DNA of 64,000 nt from Fidelibacterota bacterium (GTDB lineage Bacteria; Fidelibacterota; Marinisomatia; Marinisomatales; UBA1611): assembly GCA_018649625.1 (NCBI GenBank), contig JABIHN010000041.1, forward strand, positions 1 through 64,000, read 5' to 3'. Position 1 is the stretch's first letter. Each line of letters starts with the position of its first letter. Shown here piece by piece: positions 62,513 through 64,000 of the stretch. The translations under genes and the position numbers were made by a program. Under the pieces are notes generated by a model, which ran no database searches, had not been told where the DNA came from, and worked only from the letters and a program-made list of their open reading frames with translations.

Positions 62513-63504
62513 AACAAATATTAGAACAATTACTTGATAAACAAAACCTATCTAGACCTGAAGCATTTGATATCATGCATTCCATTATATCAGGAAAATA
62601 CGATGATATTCAAATAGCTGGATTTCTTATTGCACTTCGCGCGAAAGGTGAAACGGTAAATGAGATTACTGGATTCGCCCAAGCTATGCGTGAAAAAATG
62701 GTAACCGTTTCACTTAATACTCCGGCCATTGATATGTGTGGGACAGGTGGCGATGCGCTTGGCACATTTAATATTTCTACGACAGCTACATTTGTTGTTG
62801 CCGGCGCTGGTATTCATGTGGCAAAACATGGCAATCGTTCCATGACATCTAAATCTGGATCTGCCGATGTGCTTCAAGCATTGGGAATTTCAATTGATAA
62901 ATCGGTTGAAGAATCAATTGATGATATAGAAAATATTGGTTTGGGATTCATGTTTGCCCCTGCTTACCACCCTTCCATGAAGCATGCCATAGGCGCTAGA
63001 AAAGCTCTGGGAACTCGAACGGTGTTTAATATTTTAGGACCACTTTGTAATCCAGCCGATGTAAAAGCTCAAGCCATGGGCATTTTTCACCAGGATTTAA
63101 CTGAAGTTCAAGCCAATGTATTAAAAGCCTTGGGCTCCACCGATGTAATGGTATTCCACGGCAGAGACGGATTGGATGAAATTTCTACCACTACCACTAC
63201 TAAGATCAGCCAAATGCAAGGGGGCGGTAATGTAAATACATTTGAATTTGATTCAACAGAATTGGGATTGGGGCGAGTTTCTCTGGATGACTTAAAAGGT
63301 GGCGAACCGGCAGAAAATGCAGAAATCATTCGGGAAATTTTGAATGGCGAAAAGGGGTCAAAACGAAATATTGTTTTACTTAATGCTTCTGCTGGAATTG
63401 TGGTTAGTGGAAATGCTCAAAATTTAAAAGATGGGTTAGAAATAGCAACTGAATCGGTGGATTCTGGAGCTGCCTTAAATATATTAAACCAATTGGTAAA
63501 ATGA
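62509..63504 (+). CDS. trpD: Anthranilate phosphoribosyltransferase
   Basis: DMCGTGGDALGTFNISTTATFVVAGAGIHVAKHGNRSMTSKSGSADVLQALG. Confidence 0.97.
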   Translation: MKQILEQLLDKQNLSRPEAFDIMHSIISGKYDDIQIAGFLIALRAKGETVNEITGFAQAMREKMVTVSLNTPAIDMCGTGGDALGTFNISTTATFVVAGAGIHVAKHGNRSMTSKSGSADVLQALGISIDKSVEESIDDIENIGLGFMFAPAYHPSMKHAIGARKALGTRTVFNILGPLCNPADVKAQAMGIFHQDLTEVQANVLKALGSTDVMVFHGRDGLDEISTTTTTKISQMQGGGNVNTFEFDSTELGLGRVSLDDLKGGEPAENAEIIREILNGEKGSKRNIVLLNASAGIVVSGNAQNLKDGLEIATESVDSGAALNILNQLVK

Positions 63505-64000
63505 ATATTCTTGAACAAATATTAGATGTAAAACGTCGGGAAGTTGAACAAATTCAAGATACAGAATTTGGAGATTTAGTTCGTCCAAAACGCAGTCTAA
63601 AGGGTGCCCTTTCTGCGCCCGGAATTTCTGTCATTGCGGAAATAAAAATGAAATCACCCAGCGAAGGTGAAATCATGCCAAATGTTGACCCGATTCAAAT
63701 CGCCAAAGATTATGAATCAGCAGGGGCTGCTGCCATTTCTGTTTTAACTGATGAACAGTTTTTCGGAGGAAGTTTAGAGATTTTGAAATCGGTTCGAGAT
63801 ACTGTTTCAATTCCTGTCATACGAAAAGATTTTATTATAGATAAAAAACAAATTGCAGAAACTGTTCATTATCAAGCAGATGCATTTCTACTTATCGCAG
63901 ACGCAATAGATCAAGATACATTACAACAATTAATGAATGATGGTAAAACAGCTGGTTTAGAGTTTCTTGTTGAATATCATGATGAAGAGCATGCTGAGTT
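63501..64000 (+). CDS. trpC: Indole-3-glycerol phosphate synthase (5' part; runs off window)
   Basis: MNILEQILDVKRREVEQI...VIAEIKMKSPSEGEI...SVLTDEQFFGGSLEIL...PVIRKDFIID. Confidence 0.95.
   Translation, partial: MNILEQILDVKRREVEQIQDTEFGDLVRPKRSLKGALSAPGISVIAEIKMKSPSEGEIMPNVDPIQIAKDYESAGAAAISVLTDEQFFGGSLEILKSVRDTVSIPVIRKDFIIDKKQIAETVHYQADAFLLIADAIDQDTLQQLMNDGKTAGLEFLVEYHDEEHAE

Noticed and set aside
1-64000. CRISPR arrays, tRNA genes, transposases, integrases, prophage genes
   Set aside because: None recognised by eye; absence not proven without dedicated searches.

Overview
AT-rich bacterial window. The left part (about 0.04-10 kb) is accessory: a roughly 3.2 kb segment of small VOC/propeller/GNAT/monooxygenase genes bounded by a perfect 76-bp direct repeat and carrying attC-like imperfect palindromes. 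It is followed by an ABC (LolCDE-like)/LolA-like/beta-barrel cluster. From about 9.9 to 25.8 kb there are housekeeping genes (mazG, ybeY, 7TM-HD phosphohydrolase, acyl-CoA dehydrogenase, recJ, RNase P RNA, zinc-ribbon protein, gcvP, yaaA, ABC-F, mtaB, ArsI-like). From 25.8 to 64 kb almost every gene is amino-acid biosynthetic. On the minus strand the transcriptional order is hisG-D-C-HAD-B-H-A-F-I, argG-H, proB-A-C, asnB, ilvD-B-N-N-C, leuB-A-C-D, cimA. On the plus strand, divergently, it is thrA-asd-thrB-thrC-metB/C-like, chorismate mutase, trpE-G-D-C (trpC runs off the window). The most interesting signals are short leader peptides missing from the ORF track. (1) An Asn-rich leader (MELQNILWRKQSNNLDQFNTLFNNNNNNISGGKAL) sits upstream of asnB, with a perfect 11-bp terminator and a mutually exclusive antiterminator, giving a candidate asparagine-sensing transcription attenuator. 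(2) A His-rich leader with an A/B/C attenuator lies upstream of hisG. (3) A leader with Trp, Tyr and Phe codons (YYSWYWFF) and a terminator lies upstream of trpE. (4) A 50-codon Ile/Leu/Val-rich ORF lies upstream of ilvD and is ambiguous. All calls come from reading the sequence and ORF track; no searches or folding were run. Taxonomy is not determined; a Marinimicrobia/Bacteroidota-like origin is only a guess.
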